Counted from the first letter of the stretch, positions 1 through 6,637 are shown. The stretch: 7,236 nucleotides of DNA from Thermotogae bacterium (GCA_003641795.1 QNAP01000090.1:1-7236), one strand, 5' to 3'. Made by a program: numbers and translations. The notes: a model not told the origin generated them from the sequence alone.

Positions 1-159
1 CTGCATGATGTCCACACCCACACGTTGCCCATCTTTTTCATATGTCATGGGAGTTATGGAAACCAGAAGCGCCCACACGAACGGACCAAAAGAGACAACC
101 GCATAGGCTATCAGCAAAGCACATGCCACAGTTTTACCCACTTTGTGTCCTCGATTCAC
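1..159 (-). CDS. Sugar ABC transporter permease, MalG type (partial, C-terminal part beyond window)
   Basis: This is the start of the second inner-membrane permease of the sugar importer, cut by the left edge after 53 codons. The visible protein has a short basic N-terminus (NRGHKVGKT), one hydrophobic segment at about residues 10-31 (VACALLIAYAVVSFGPFVWA) and then LLVSITPMTYEKDG. This matches the first membrane helix and the following outward loop of MalG-type permeases (binding-protein-dependent transport inner membrane family). I chose the GTG at 159-157 because GAGGGTGA lies about 7 bases upstream. A TTG at 180-178 in the same frame overlaps the upstream stop codon but has no comparable ribosome site. 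The gap to the MalF-type gene is 17 bases, so the two are surely co-transcribed and probably form the heterodimeric channel. The EAA loop that would confirm the family lies outside the window. The family call rests on position and the N-terminal helix. Confidence 0.85.
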   Translation of the reverse strand, partial: MNRGHKVGKTVACALLIAYAVVSFGPFVWALLVSITPMTYEKDGQRVGVDIMQ

Positions 160-176
160 TCCATCTTCACCCTCTT

Positions 177-1337
177 TCAAAACCGTTCTTCGCGCATCAC
201 GCGCCGCTGTACAAGCGTCACGGAGAAGATTATGAGAAAGAGAAGCATCGCGATCGCTGATGCGTACCCCATCTTTCCATAATTGAAGGCGTTTTGATAG
301 ATGTACATCGATATGGTTATATTCTCCTGGTTTCTTATAAGAAAGTAGATTTGGTCGAAAACTTGGAGCGTTCCTATGATCCCCATGGTGACAACGAAAA
401 TGATCTGATTCCGCAACATGGGTATGGTTATCTTCCAAAACCGTACCCAGGCGTTGGCACCGTCTATCATGGAGGCTTCGATAATCGAAGTCGGAATGTC
501 TTGGAGCCCTGCCAGGAAGGTGACCATAAAATAACCGGCGGTTGTCCAGATGTTCATGGCCATTATCGAGGGAAGGGCAGTTTTGACATTGCCCAGCCAG
601 TCGATGGGCCCCACTCCAAGGTAGTCAAGTAAGCGATTGAGTAGGCCTGGCTTGGAATAGATAAGCATGAAGATCATAGATATAGCCGCCGCTGACGTTA
701 TCGATGGGAGGAAGAAAGAAACTTTGAAGAACTTCACGCCACGTATCCGCTGATTCGCCGCCACCGCCAAAACAATGGCCAGAAGTGTTTGTATCGGCGT
801 GACCACAAGAGAAAAAACCGCGGCATTTTTCAAAGATATCCAAAACATTCTGTCTTTGAAGGCTTCAAAAAAATTAGCAAGTCCAACAAAGTCGGGAACA
901 TACTTGGCGAAGACGCTCGCCCCTTTTTTCATGTAATCCTTCATGAAGTCGGAAAAGACGAATGTTTTGTCCAGTCTGCGGTTTAAAAAGTCCTCTATCA
1001 GCTTCTCAGCGTTGAACTCCCTTTTGACCAGTTTCTTCTGTTCAGCATTTAAATCCACGCCCACCGCTAACTCAATGAAATCCACAGGATCGAAGAGCGA
1101 GAGCAGCTCCTCCTCCGAGGGATTTTCATCGGGAGAGACGAAGAAATAGTTCTCCAGAGCTTCCAGGGCATTAAACCGGACCCTGTATTTTTGCTGGAAC
1201 AACGCATCGTAATCGGTGAAGCTGTAGTAAGCCGCCTGGAATATTGGAATAATGGTGAAAACGAGGATCGCTACGATGATGGGAGACGCGAGAAAATAAC
1301 CCGCTATCGCCTCTCTTAACTTGCGCTTTTTGAACAC
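177..1337 (-). CDS. Sugar ABC transporter permease, MalF type, with large extracytoplasmic insertion
   Basis: Inner-membrane permease (386 aa) that with the MalG-type partner forms the translocation path of a CUT1-type sugar importer. Six hydrophobic segments are visible at about residues 12-38, 168-195, 204-227, 257-277, 311-331 and 355-377. The ATPase-contacting EAA motif runs from Glu287 (EASMIDGANAW) through Gly293 to Ile305-Pro306. Plain members of this family are near 290-300 aa. The extra length is a charged, Glu/Lys/Asp-rich block of roughly 100 residues (about 50-148) between helices 1 and 2, after which the usual PDFVGLANFFEAF sequence resumes. By topology it faces outward and might touch the binding protein (inference). 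The start is GTG with GAGGTGG about 5 bases upstream. It follows the binding-protein gene after 52 bases that contain a strong hairpin. Confidence 0.95.
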   Translation of the reverse strand: MFKKRKLREAIAGYFLASPIIVAILVFTIIPIFQAAYYSFTDYDALFQQKYRVRFNALEALENYFFVSPDENPSEEELLSLFDPVDFIELAVGVDLNAEQKKLVKREFNAEKLIEDFLNRRLDKTFVFSDFMKDYMKKGASVFAKYVPDFVGLANFFEAFKDRMFWISLKNAAVFSLVVTPIQTLLAIVLAVAANQRIRGVKFFKVSFFLPSITSAAAISMIFMLIYSKPGLLNRLLDYLGVGPIDWLGNVKTALPSIMAMNIWTTAGYFMVTFLAGLQDIPTSIIEASMIDGANAWVRFWKITIPMLRNQIIFVVTMGIIGTLQVFDQIYFLIRNQENITISMYIYQNAFNYGKMGYASAIAMLLFLIIFSVTLVQRRVMREERF

Positions 1338-1357
1338 CTAAACCACCTCAAAAAAGC

Positions 1358-1380
1358 CAAGGGGGGCTCTGCCCCCCTCG
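1358..1380 (-). terminator. G/C hairpin between binding-protein and permease genes (attenuating terminator or mRNA 3' stabiliser)
   Basis: On the minus strand GGGGGGC and GCCCCCC (1377-1371 and 1367-1361) flank a three-base AGA loop, a perfect 7-bp stem that can gain an A-T and a G-T pair at its base. A run of six T follows about five bases later, directly before the GAGGTGG ribosome site of the MalF-type gene. It starts 12 bases after the binding-protein stop. This resembles an intrinsic terminator, but the spacer before the T run is G/C-containing and essential permease genes lie beyond it. Partial termination or 3' end protection of the binding-protein message, giving more binding protein than permease, is the likely role (inference from similar malE-malF arrangements). 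Confidence 0.7.
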
Positions 1381-1389
1381 AAATCATCG

Positions 1390-2622
1390 TCATCTAACCC
1401 AAGAATCGTAATTGGCGACAATCTCTTCGATGGCTACTTCGAGACTCATCTCCCCCATCCACACCTTGGAAATTCTCGTATTGATCTCATTTTCAGCCTT
1501 GCTGAAGATACCAGATGGTGTGGGGATTCTCCACGGTATCGCGTATTCGACGCCTTTCATGAAGGGACCTTTTATGGGATCGCTGATTAGACCTTTGGCA
1601 AGAGAAATGCGCGACGGGAGTACACCGAGCTTTTCAGTGAATATCTCCATTCCCTTGGTTACCAGGTACTTCAGCGCAATGAAGGCCTCGTCCTTGTGTT
1701 CGCTGGTCTTAGGTATGGAATAGCATACGGTGTAGACCATGGTGGCTCTCTGTTTATATTTGGGTAGTTCTACAACACCAAAGTCAACGTTGGGGAAATT
1801 GTCTCGCATGAACCCCAGCATCCAGGGACCAGACATAACCATAGCAGCTTTTTCTTTTCCAAAAGCATCTCCAAGCCACCCTGCTCCAACATCCTGGGGA
1901 GCAGCCGCTACCTTGTACTTTCGATGAAGGTCGAGGTAGAAGCGAATGCCTTCCACGGAGTTGGGGTTATCCAACGCCGTAGTGAGATCATCGTTAACAA
2001 CTTTTCCTTCCGCTTGGACGATGAACGGTATAACCCTGTTGAAGGCTCCATCGCGATACAGCGAGAGACCCCACACGTCGATCTGTCCGTCTCCGTCAAG
2101 ATCTCTCGTGAGCTTAGAAGCGGCGTAAACCAAATCCACCCAGGTCCAGTTTTCATTGGGATATTCCAATCCCACCTCATCGAACATGCGTTTGTTGTAG
2201 AAAAGGGCCAGGGTGGAAAAATCTTTGGGCAGTCCGTAAATGCGTCCATCGTACTTGAACGCGTCGAGAAGTGATGGATAAAAGTCACTCAAGTCAAGTC
2301 CATGCTTTCTGATGAGGAGATCCAGAGGCTGGATGACGCCTTTTCTGAAGAACTCTTCTGCCCAGCTGGTGTCCAAGTAAAAGATATCTGGTGCCGTTCC
2401 TGCAGAAAGCATGGCCGTCAACTTTACTTTGTAATCTCCCGGTATGGGCTCGTAGACGAGCTTGATCTTACCCGCGTACTCTTCGTTGAACGTCTTCACA
2501 ACTTCTTCCAAGGCTTGGGTTTCGCTGGGGGATGAAACCCACCCACCGAGTCGCACCACCACCTCGGGGAAGCTCATCACCACAACCAACAGCACAACTA
2601 ACACCAAACTCAGTTTTCTCAC
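1390..2622 (-). CDS. Extracellular sugar-binding protein of ABC transporter (family 1 solute-binding protein)
   Basis: Substrate-capture component of the importer, 410 aa from the chosen start. It begins with MRKLSLVLVVLLVVVMSF, a basic n-region and hydrophobic core of a Sec signal peptide. I see no lipobox cysteine, so it is probably a free periplasmic or toga-space protein rather than a lipoprotein. Family features follow: a Gly/Trp-containing first strand (VVVRLGGW), GTAPDIFYLD at about 75-84, a YGLPKDFSTLALFYNK stretch at about 129-144, the Asp-rich DLDGDGQIDVWG loop at 174-185, a SGPWMLGF motif, and a C-terminal PSGIFSKAENEI stretch. I chose GTG at 2622-2620 because GGAGGG lies six bases upstream. 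A TTG 30 bases earlier in frame would overlap the previous gene, lack such a site and spoil the signal peptide. It lies 16 bases after the glycosidase stop. Specificity cannot be read; the operon suggests an oligosaccharide or glucoside. Confidence 0.95.
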   Translation of the reverse strand: MRKLSLVLVVLLVVVMSFPEVVVRLGGWVSSPSETQALEEVVKTFNEEYAGKIKLVYEPIPGDYKVKLTAMLSAGTAPDIFYLDTSWAEEFFRKGVIQPLDLLIRKHGLDLSDFYPSLLDAFKYDGRIYGLPKDFSTLALFYNKRMFDEVGLEYPNENWTWVDLVYAASKLTRDLDGDGQIDVWGLSLYRDGAFNRVIPFIVQAEGKVVNDDLTTALDNPNSVEGIRFYLDLHRKYKVAAAPQDVGAGWLGDAFGKEKAAMVMSGPWMLGFMRDNFPNVDFGVVELPKYKQRATMVYTVCYSIPKTSEHKDEAFIALKYLVTKGMEIFTEKLGVLPSRISLAKGLISDPIKGPFMKGVEYAIPWRIPTPSGIFSKAENEINTRISKVWMGEMSLEVAIEEIVANYDSWVR

Positions 2623-2638
2623 AGTGAACCCTCCTCTC

Positions 2639-4456
2639 TCAGTATTTTTCAAGTGCGTCCGCTATCACGAACGCACTACCGGCAGCCCAGAGCTGCGGAG
2701 AGCAAGAAACGGGATAAGGCAATGGACGTGGACTTTCCAAACCAGAATAGAGTTCTGGTAGCCTGTAATCGAAGAACTTTGCCGCGTTGAGAAGTGCCCT
2801 CGCCAGTTTCTTAGCTTCTTTCACGTATCCGTAGCGCAGCAATCCTTTGATGATCAGCGAGTTATCATGAGGCCAAACGCTACCATTGTGGTAAGAAAAC
2901 GGATTGTATGCCTTCATCTTGTTGCTCATGGTTCTCACACCCCAACCGCTGAACATGTCCTTTGAAAAGAGTCGTCTGACCAGCTTTTCCGCCTTTTCTT
3001 TCTCGATGATCCCCGTCAAAAGCCCGTGCGCTGGATTGGATGTCACACTGTCCACGGCATGTTTTTCGCCATCCAGCGCCAACGCAAAGTATTCCTCATC
3101 TTCGAGCCAAAAGTCTCTATTGAAACGAACTTTCAGGTTCAATGCCTGGTCTCGTAGTTTTGAGATATCCAGTCCCAAGTGAAAATGACGCTCAAAGTCG
3201 ATCATGGCGTTGATAGCTCCATACAGATACGCCTGAACTTCTGCCAAAGCGATGGGACCTTTTGGAAGACTGCCGTCTTTTCTTACCACCGAGCGGCTCG
3301 AATCCTTCCATCCTTGGTTGTGGAGGGCGGATCTGGACTGGTACTCAAGGTAACCGTCTCCATCAAGATCGCCGTGCTGGTGGATCCACTGGAAGGCTTT
3401 CAGTATGTTTTCTGCATGAGCAGCAACGAACTCGTGGTCACCTGTGGCCTTCCAATACGCGTGCATGGTTAGTAAATACAAGGGTGTGGCATCGATAGTA
3501 CCGTAGTACAAGGCAAAAGGGAGTTGCCCAGAGAGGTTGAGCTCCCCCGTCCTCATCTCGTGCAGAATCTTGCCGAATTCCATCTCTTTCGAAGAGTCCG
3601 ATCTCCTTGCCTGGAGAAAGGAGAGAACCTTCAAGATGTTTCGCACCAATTCTGGGAAGCGATCCAAACACTGGATGGAAAAGATCAGTGAATCTCTACC
3701 AAAGATCGTAGAAAACCAAGGTGTCCCTGCTGCCGGAACGGCCCCGAACTCGGTGGAAAGAAGCAGAAGGTTAAGATCATCGACTGACTGTTTCAAGAGT
3801 CTTCTCAACTCTCCGCGGCTCTGCGTTTGCAAGGAAAGTTTTGGAAGGGAACGGCTTTGGAAGATCCTTGCAAAACTCGACCCTGTCTGGAAAGAGAGCT
3901 CTGCCGTGATTTCAAAGGCACCCTTCCAGTTTTGACGTTCTCCAAGTGTTTCTTTCAAATTCTCTGGACAATTGTGGTGTGCGTGAATTTCCAAGAAATT
4001 GGAAACACAGTCTATGCCATTGCTCGTGACTTTGATTTGTTTCAAAGTGTCTTTCGCTTCAAAGGGTACCCCGTGGAAAATGGCTTGACGTATTTCAAAG
4101 ATATCGGTACATGTGTAATCGATTACACTTTCAAGCAAAAAAACAACCGGCTTATCTTTCAGGTTTCTCACATCGATCTCCACTTTCACACCGTTTGGGG
4201 ATGTACGAAAGACTTTCTCTACCAACATTTCGTACTCGTCTCCGTCAAATCCCGAGAGTTCCCAGATCCGCAGATAATCGCTCCCCGCCTCCTTACTTAT
4301 CTGAACTGACTGTTTATCTGGATTGACTCTTATTCTGAGCTTCTCCACTACTTTCGTGTCGAGAAGGTATACCCCCTCTTCGGGTCGAAGGGTTCCATCC
4401 ATCTCTCCCATATCTGAAAAAACTGCCATAACGTTAGAACTCTTAATCACCAACAA
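2639..4456 (-). CDS. Amylo-alpha-1,6-glucosidase-like glycoside hydrolase (debranching-enzyme N-terminal domain plus six-hairpin catalytic domain)
   Basis: Predicted cytoplasmic glycosidase, 605 aa, with no signal peptide. Residues about 1-200 look like the beta-rich N-terminal domain of bacterial glycogen-debranching-like proteins (GDE_N_bis type). Residues about 215-600 look like an (alpha/alpha)6 barrel. Visible barrel motifs are PWFSTIFGRDSLI (D255), YYGTIDATPLYL, HNQGWKDS (W383, D385), NPAHGLLTGI, SYHNGSVWPHDNSLI (521-535), RLPELYSG (E568) and SCSPQLWAAGS. By analogy with related six-hairpin glycosidases, D385 could be the acid and E568 the base; this is an inference. The linked importer suggests it hydrolyses an imported alpha-linked oligosaccharide or glycoside; true glycogen debranching is less likely. 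The first TTG (4456) lies 8 bases after AGGAGG, whereas the GTG two codons later is 14 bases away, so I keep TTG. It overlaps the regulator gene by 14 bases, implying translational coupling. An operator-like palindrome lies inside it. Confidence 0.9.
   Translation of the reverse strand: MLVIKSSNVMAVFSDMGEMDGTLRPEEGVYLLDTKVVEKLRIRVNPDKQSVQISKEAGSDYLRIWELSGFDGDEYEMLVEKVFRTSPNGVKVEIDVRNLKDKPVVFLLESVIDYTCTDIFEIRQAIFHGVPFEAKDTLKQIKVTSNGIDCVSNFLEIHAHHNCPENLKETLGERQNWKGAFEITAELSFQTGSSFARIFQSRSLPKLSLQTQSRGELRRLLKQSVDDLNLLLLSTEFGAVPAAGTPWFSTIFGRDSLIFSIQCLDRFPELVRNILKVLSFLQARRSDSSKEMEFGKILHEMRTGELNLSGQLPFALYYGTIDATPLYLLTMHAYWKATGDHEFVAAHAENILKAFQWIHQHGDLDGDGYLEYQSRSALHNQGWKDSSRSVVRKDGSLPKGPIALAEVQAYLYGAINAMIDFERHFHLGLDISKLRDQALNLKVRFNRDFWLEDEEYFALALDGEKHAVDSVTSNPAHGLLTGIIEKEKAEKLVRRLFSKDMFSGWGVRTMSNKMKAYNPFSYHNGSVWPHDNSLIIKGLLRYGYVKEAKKLARALLNAAKFFDYRLPELYSGLESPRPLPYPVSCSPQLWAAGSAFVIADALEKY
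4113..4128. promoter_or_regulatory. Intragenic operator-like palindrome (second copy)
   Basis: GTGTAATCGATTACAC is a perfect 16-bp palindrome inside the glycosidase gene. Its central 14 bases TGTAATCGATTACA are identical to the core of the promoter operator at 5502-5517; only the outer pair differs (G/C instead of A/T). The centres are 1389 bp apart. It sits over the codons for Ser-Val-Ile-Asp-Tyr-Thr in the N-terminal domain (about residues 110-115). Binding by the neighbouring LacI protein is an inference from sequence identity. Confidence 0.65.
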
Positions 4457-5477
4457 CGGTAACGCCTCCTCTGGTAGACTTCCTCAGCTTAAGTTCTACT
4501 GAGAGTGACTTGGGAACAGGCTTGTTGCCTTCGATGAGATCGATCAATAGTCTGGCTGCCCAAGTGCCTACAAGAGCGATGGGCTGCGCTACGGTTGTGA
4601 GTGGCGGACTCACAACGCTGGCAGAGGGGATGTCATCAAAACCCACTACAGAAACATCTCGTCCAACTTCGAATCCTGCTTCCTTGAGCGCTCTGATTCC
4701 GCCGATGGCCATGGTGTCGCTGGCGTAGAAGATGGCCTCCACCTTGTCCGAATGAAGAATAGCTTTGGTTATGGCATAGCCGCTCTCTTCGGTGAATTCT
4801 CCGTTGTGTATCAACGTAGGTTCACAAGCGATACGAGCTTTTTGAAGTGCCCTTGAGTAACCCTCGAACCTCTGTCTCGAAACCGCAAGATGTTGGGGTC
4901 CATTCACAAAGTGAATCTTCCTGTGTCCCAAACTGATCAGATACTCCACCGCCCTGCGAGCTCCTTCTTCGTTTTCGGTGTCCACCCACAGATACGGAAG
5001 CTTGTGATTAGGTCTCCCAATAACAACAAAGGGGAAGCCAAGCTCGGTTAAAGCGTCGATTCGCGGGTCCTCGTCGGACACATCAAGAATTACTAGCCCA
5101 TCCACTATCCTTCTCATAGCGAAGGCCTTGTGCAACTGCACCGACTCGTCACCGTTCGTGGTGGTGAATATGATATGGTATCCTCGAGTTCTCGCTTCCA
5201 CAGCCAGATGGTGAATGAAAAGATTGAAGTAAGGGAACGAAAAGAGGTAATCGATATCGTGAGGAACGATCAAACCGATAGAATAAACCCGCTCCACCCT
5301 CAAACTTCGCGCCACATGATGAGGCACGTATCCCAACCTTTCGACAGCCTCCAAAACCCGCCGGCGTGTCTTCGCAGTCACCTTGTTCGAGTTGTTCAAG
5401 ACTCGAGAAACCGTTGCCGTTGAAACTCTTGCTTCTTTAGCTATGTCTTTGATCCTGATACGATTAGCCTTTGACAA
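4443..5477 (-). CDS. LacI-family transcriptional regulator, probable local repressor of the sugar operon
   Basis: DNA-binding sugar-responsive regulator, 344 aa, full length for the family. The N-terminal helix-turn-helix spans about residues 7-27 (IKDIAKEARVSTATVSRVLN). The hinge helix is at 51-60 (VPHHVARSLR), with the ARSL leucine that in LacI relatives inserts at a central CpG. The effector domain follows from about 66, with IVDGLVIL, VDTENEEGARRAVEYL, GHRKIHFVNGP, YASDTMAIGGIRAL and VSVVGFDDIPSASVVSPPLT. The start is TTG, with AGGTGG about 9 bases upstream. It is the first gene of the operon and overlaps the glycosidase by 14 bases. A CG-centred palindrome at its own transcription start implies autoregulation. 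The inducer is unknown, but is probably a mono- or disaccharide released from the transported substrate. Confidence 0.95.
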   Translation of the reverse strand: MSKANRIRIKDIAKEARVSTATVSRVLNNSNKVTAKTRRRVLEAVERLGYVPHHVARSLRVERVYSIGLIVPHDIDYLFSFPYFNLFIHHLAVEARTRGYHIIFTTTNGDESVQLHKAFAMRRIVDGLVILDVSDEDPRIDALTELGFPFVVIGRPNHKLPYLWVDTENEEGARRAVEYLISLGHRKIHFVNGPQHLAVSRQRFEGYSRALQKARIACEPTLIHNGEFTEESGYAITKAILHSDKVEAIFYASDTMAIGGIRALKEAGFEVGRDVSVVGFDDIPSASVVSPPLTTVAQPIALVGTWAARLLIDLIEGNKPVPKSLSVELKLRKSTRGGVTVVGD

Positions 5478-5501
5478 GGTTTATCGCCACCTATAGTTTT
5501 G

Positions 5502-5517
5502 ATGTAATCGATTACAT
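5502..5517. promoter_or_regulatory. LacI-family operator at the operon promoter
   Basis: ATGTAATCGATTACAT is a perfect 16-bp palindrome with a central CG, the classic layout of LacI/GalR-family operators. It begins about 11 bases downstream of the -10 box, so it covers the start of the transcript and would block initiation or escape. It lies 24 bases upstream of the lacI-type start codon. Recognition by the adjacent regulator is an inference from position and family; the exact repeat of its core at 4114-4127 supports it. Confidence 0.85.
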
Positions 5518-5527
5518 TACACAAAAC

Positions 5528-5556
5528 ATTCTATCGTGTTTAATCCACAAATGCAA
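5528..5556 (-). promoter_or_regulatory. Sigma70-type promoter of the regulator-glycosidase-transporter operon
   Basis: On the minus strand TTGCAT (5556-5551) and TAGAAT (5533-5528) are separated by exactly 17 bases. The -10 box matches TATAAT at five of six positions; the -35 is weaker, matching mainly in TTG. Start of transcription would fall near 5521, immediately before the operator. It is the best promoter I can see between the kinase and regulator genes, and its position relative to the palindrome is what a repressible promoter requires. Confidence 0.65.
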
Positions 5557-5590
5557 ATCAAAAAATAGCGTATTTTTTCTGCTGAAGGGT

Positions 5591-5617
5591 AAAAAATACG
5601 GAATATCCCCGGATATT
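5591..5617 (-). terminator. Weak intrinsic terminator-like hairpin after the kinase gene
   Basis: On the minus strand AATATCC and GGATATT (5617-5611 and 5608-5602) face each other around two G, so a practical stem is six base pairs with a CGGG loop. Six T follow at 5596-5591 after CCGTA. It starts 26 bases beyond the kinase stop and precedes the operon promoter, a sensible place to end the kinase transcript. The short A/T-rich stem makes it weak. A wider 10-bp inverted repeat (CGTATTTTTT at 5569-5578, AAAAAATACG at 5591-5600) overlaps its T run and could form an alternative structure. Confidence 0.45.
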
Positions 5618-5642
5618 TCTCAAAATCTCACCGTCTCAATCC

Positions 5643-6557
5643 CTATACTGCCACGATGGCTCGAACTGCTTTTGGGAGAACGACAAAGCGTGCCGGGGTC
5701 TGCCCAACGATCTCCCCGTCGACTTCAACCACCGCGGAGGGCGAGGAGTTCACCAGCACCTCTCTTCCTCGAAACCCAGCCACCTTTGGATATTCGAGAA
5801 GAGAACCATTGAAGATTCTGTAGACGTTGAAAAGAACATCGAGTTTGCTTACGTCGCCGATGATCGTGACATCCAGCAGTCCATCCTGTGGATCGGCGTT
5901 GGGCAGAGGAATCATGCCACCACCATTGAACCTACAGTTCCCAACGGCTATGGAAAAAGCCTTGCCTTTGTAAGATGTCTCCCCGTCTATCAGTACCTCC
6001 ACAAGTGTAGACTTGTACTTGAGAAGACACTTAAACAGCTCAAAGAGATAGCTTCCTCTTGGCCGCTTCTTTCTTTTCCTGTTGGCGCGTTCTGTGACAA
6101 AGGCGTCATAACCCAATCCTGCGACGTTGACGAAGATGCGCTCATGAGTACCATCTTCGCCCTGCACAATTGCTACGGCTGCGTCCATCATGCGCGTTTT
6201 TTCTGCAAGAATCGCCTGTACCGATCGTTCGTGAGAAGCATCGAGACCGAGGGTTTTAGCCCAGTCGGTTCCCCTTCCCACAGGTATCGTGGCTACAACA
6301 CATTCTGAGAGGGCCCCAGCTTTATGAAGACCATTAACGAGCTCATTGATGGTACCGTCTCCCCCAACTGCGATAAAGCGTCTGAACCCTTCCTTCGCCG
6401 CGTTTTCTGCTAACTCAACGATATGGCCGGGATATCTCGAGACGCTGGCTTGGAAGCTCAAATTGGATCGTATCAATAGAGGCTCAATCTCTTTCCATTG
6501 TTCGAGCCCTGTACCAAAAGCAGACGAAGGATTCACTATAACGTACCACTCCCCCAA
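5643..6557 (-). CDS. Diacylglycerol/lipid kinase family protein (DagK catalytic domain, YegS/DgkB-like)
   Basis: Predicted ATP-dependent lipid kinase, 304 aa, the usual length for single-domain soluble members. The N-terminal nucleotide-binding lobe shows IVNPSSAFG at 7-15, the signature VGGDGTINELVNG at 64-76, and PVGRGTDWAKTLGL at 92-105 in place of the commoner GTGNDFAR form. The second lobe shows NVAGLGYDAF (144-153), GNCRFNGGGMIPLPNADPQDGLLDV (in 206-230; the DG.LD part is metal/substrate related in DgkB) and VEVDGE at 277-282. It has no membrane helices, so it acts on lipids at the membrane surface. The exact lipid (diacylglycerol, undecaprenol or another alcohol) cannot be told. The start is TTG with GGGAGGGG about 5 bases upstream. 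It stands apart from the sugar operon, separated by a hairpin and a promoter. I see no convincing promoter in the 80 bases upstream. Confidence 0.92.
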   Translation of the reverse strand: MGEWYVIVNPSSAFGTGLEQWKEIEPLLIRSNLSFQASVSRYPGHIVELAENAAKEGFRRFIAVGGDGTINELVNGLHKAGALSECVVATIPVGRGTDWAKTLGLDASHERSVQAILAEKTRMMDAAVAIVQGEDGTHERIFVNVAGLGYDAFVTERANRKRKKRPRGSYLFELFKCLLKYKSTLVEVLIDGETSYKGKAFSIAVGNCRFNGGGMIPLPNADPQDGLLDVTIIGDVSKLDVLFNVYRIFNGSLLEYPKVAGFRGREVLVNSSPSAVVEVDGEIVGQTPARFVVLPKAVRAIVAV

Positions 6558-6637
6558 AAAGACCCCTCCCTTCCAAGCCTTCGCCGAGGGGGATTACAAG
6601 ATTGTGAGCATCGGCATCTTATGCTAACATAATGCAA

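Noticed and set aside
2620..2652. Upstream TTG at 2652 as start of the sugar-binding protein (420 aa)
   Set aside because: It would overlap the glycosidase gene, lacks a good ribosome site and adds KNTERGGFT before the signal peptide; the GTG at 2622 has GGAGGG six bases upstream.
2764..2772. TGTAATCGA near the end of the glycosidase gene, resembling one operator half
   Set aside because: Only half of the palindrome matches and the other arm (AGAACTT) does not, so it is not a convincing third operator.
3827..4309. 160-codon plus-strand open frame antisense to the glycosidase
   Set aside because: It is a shadow of a gene with clear family motifs on the other strand; its composition and motifs resemble no protein.
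5246..5256. GGTAATCGATA inside the regulator gene, resembling the operator core
   Set aside because: Symmetry fails outside the central AATCGAT-like bases; short A/T-rich matches like this are expected by chance.
5471..5812. Plus-strand open frame across the regulator-kinase gap
   Set aside because: It runs through the promoter and antisense to the well-supported kinase gene, has no ribosome site and no recognisable protein features.
6614..6635. Imperfect hairpin GCATCTTATG-CTAA-CATAATGC upstream of the kinase as an IS terminal repeat or terminator
   Set aside because: The arms need a two-base bulge, no T run follows on the minus strand, and no matching partner end is seen elsewhere in the window.
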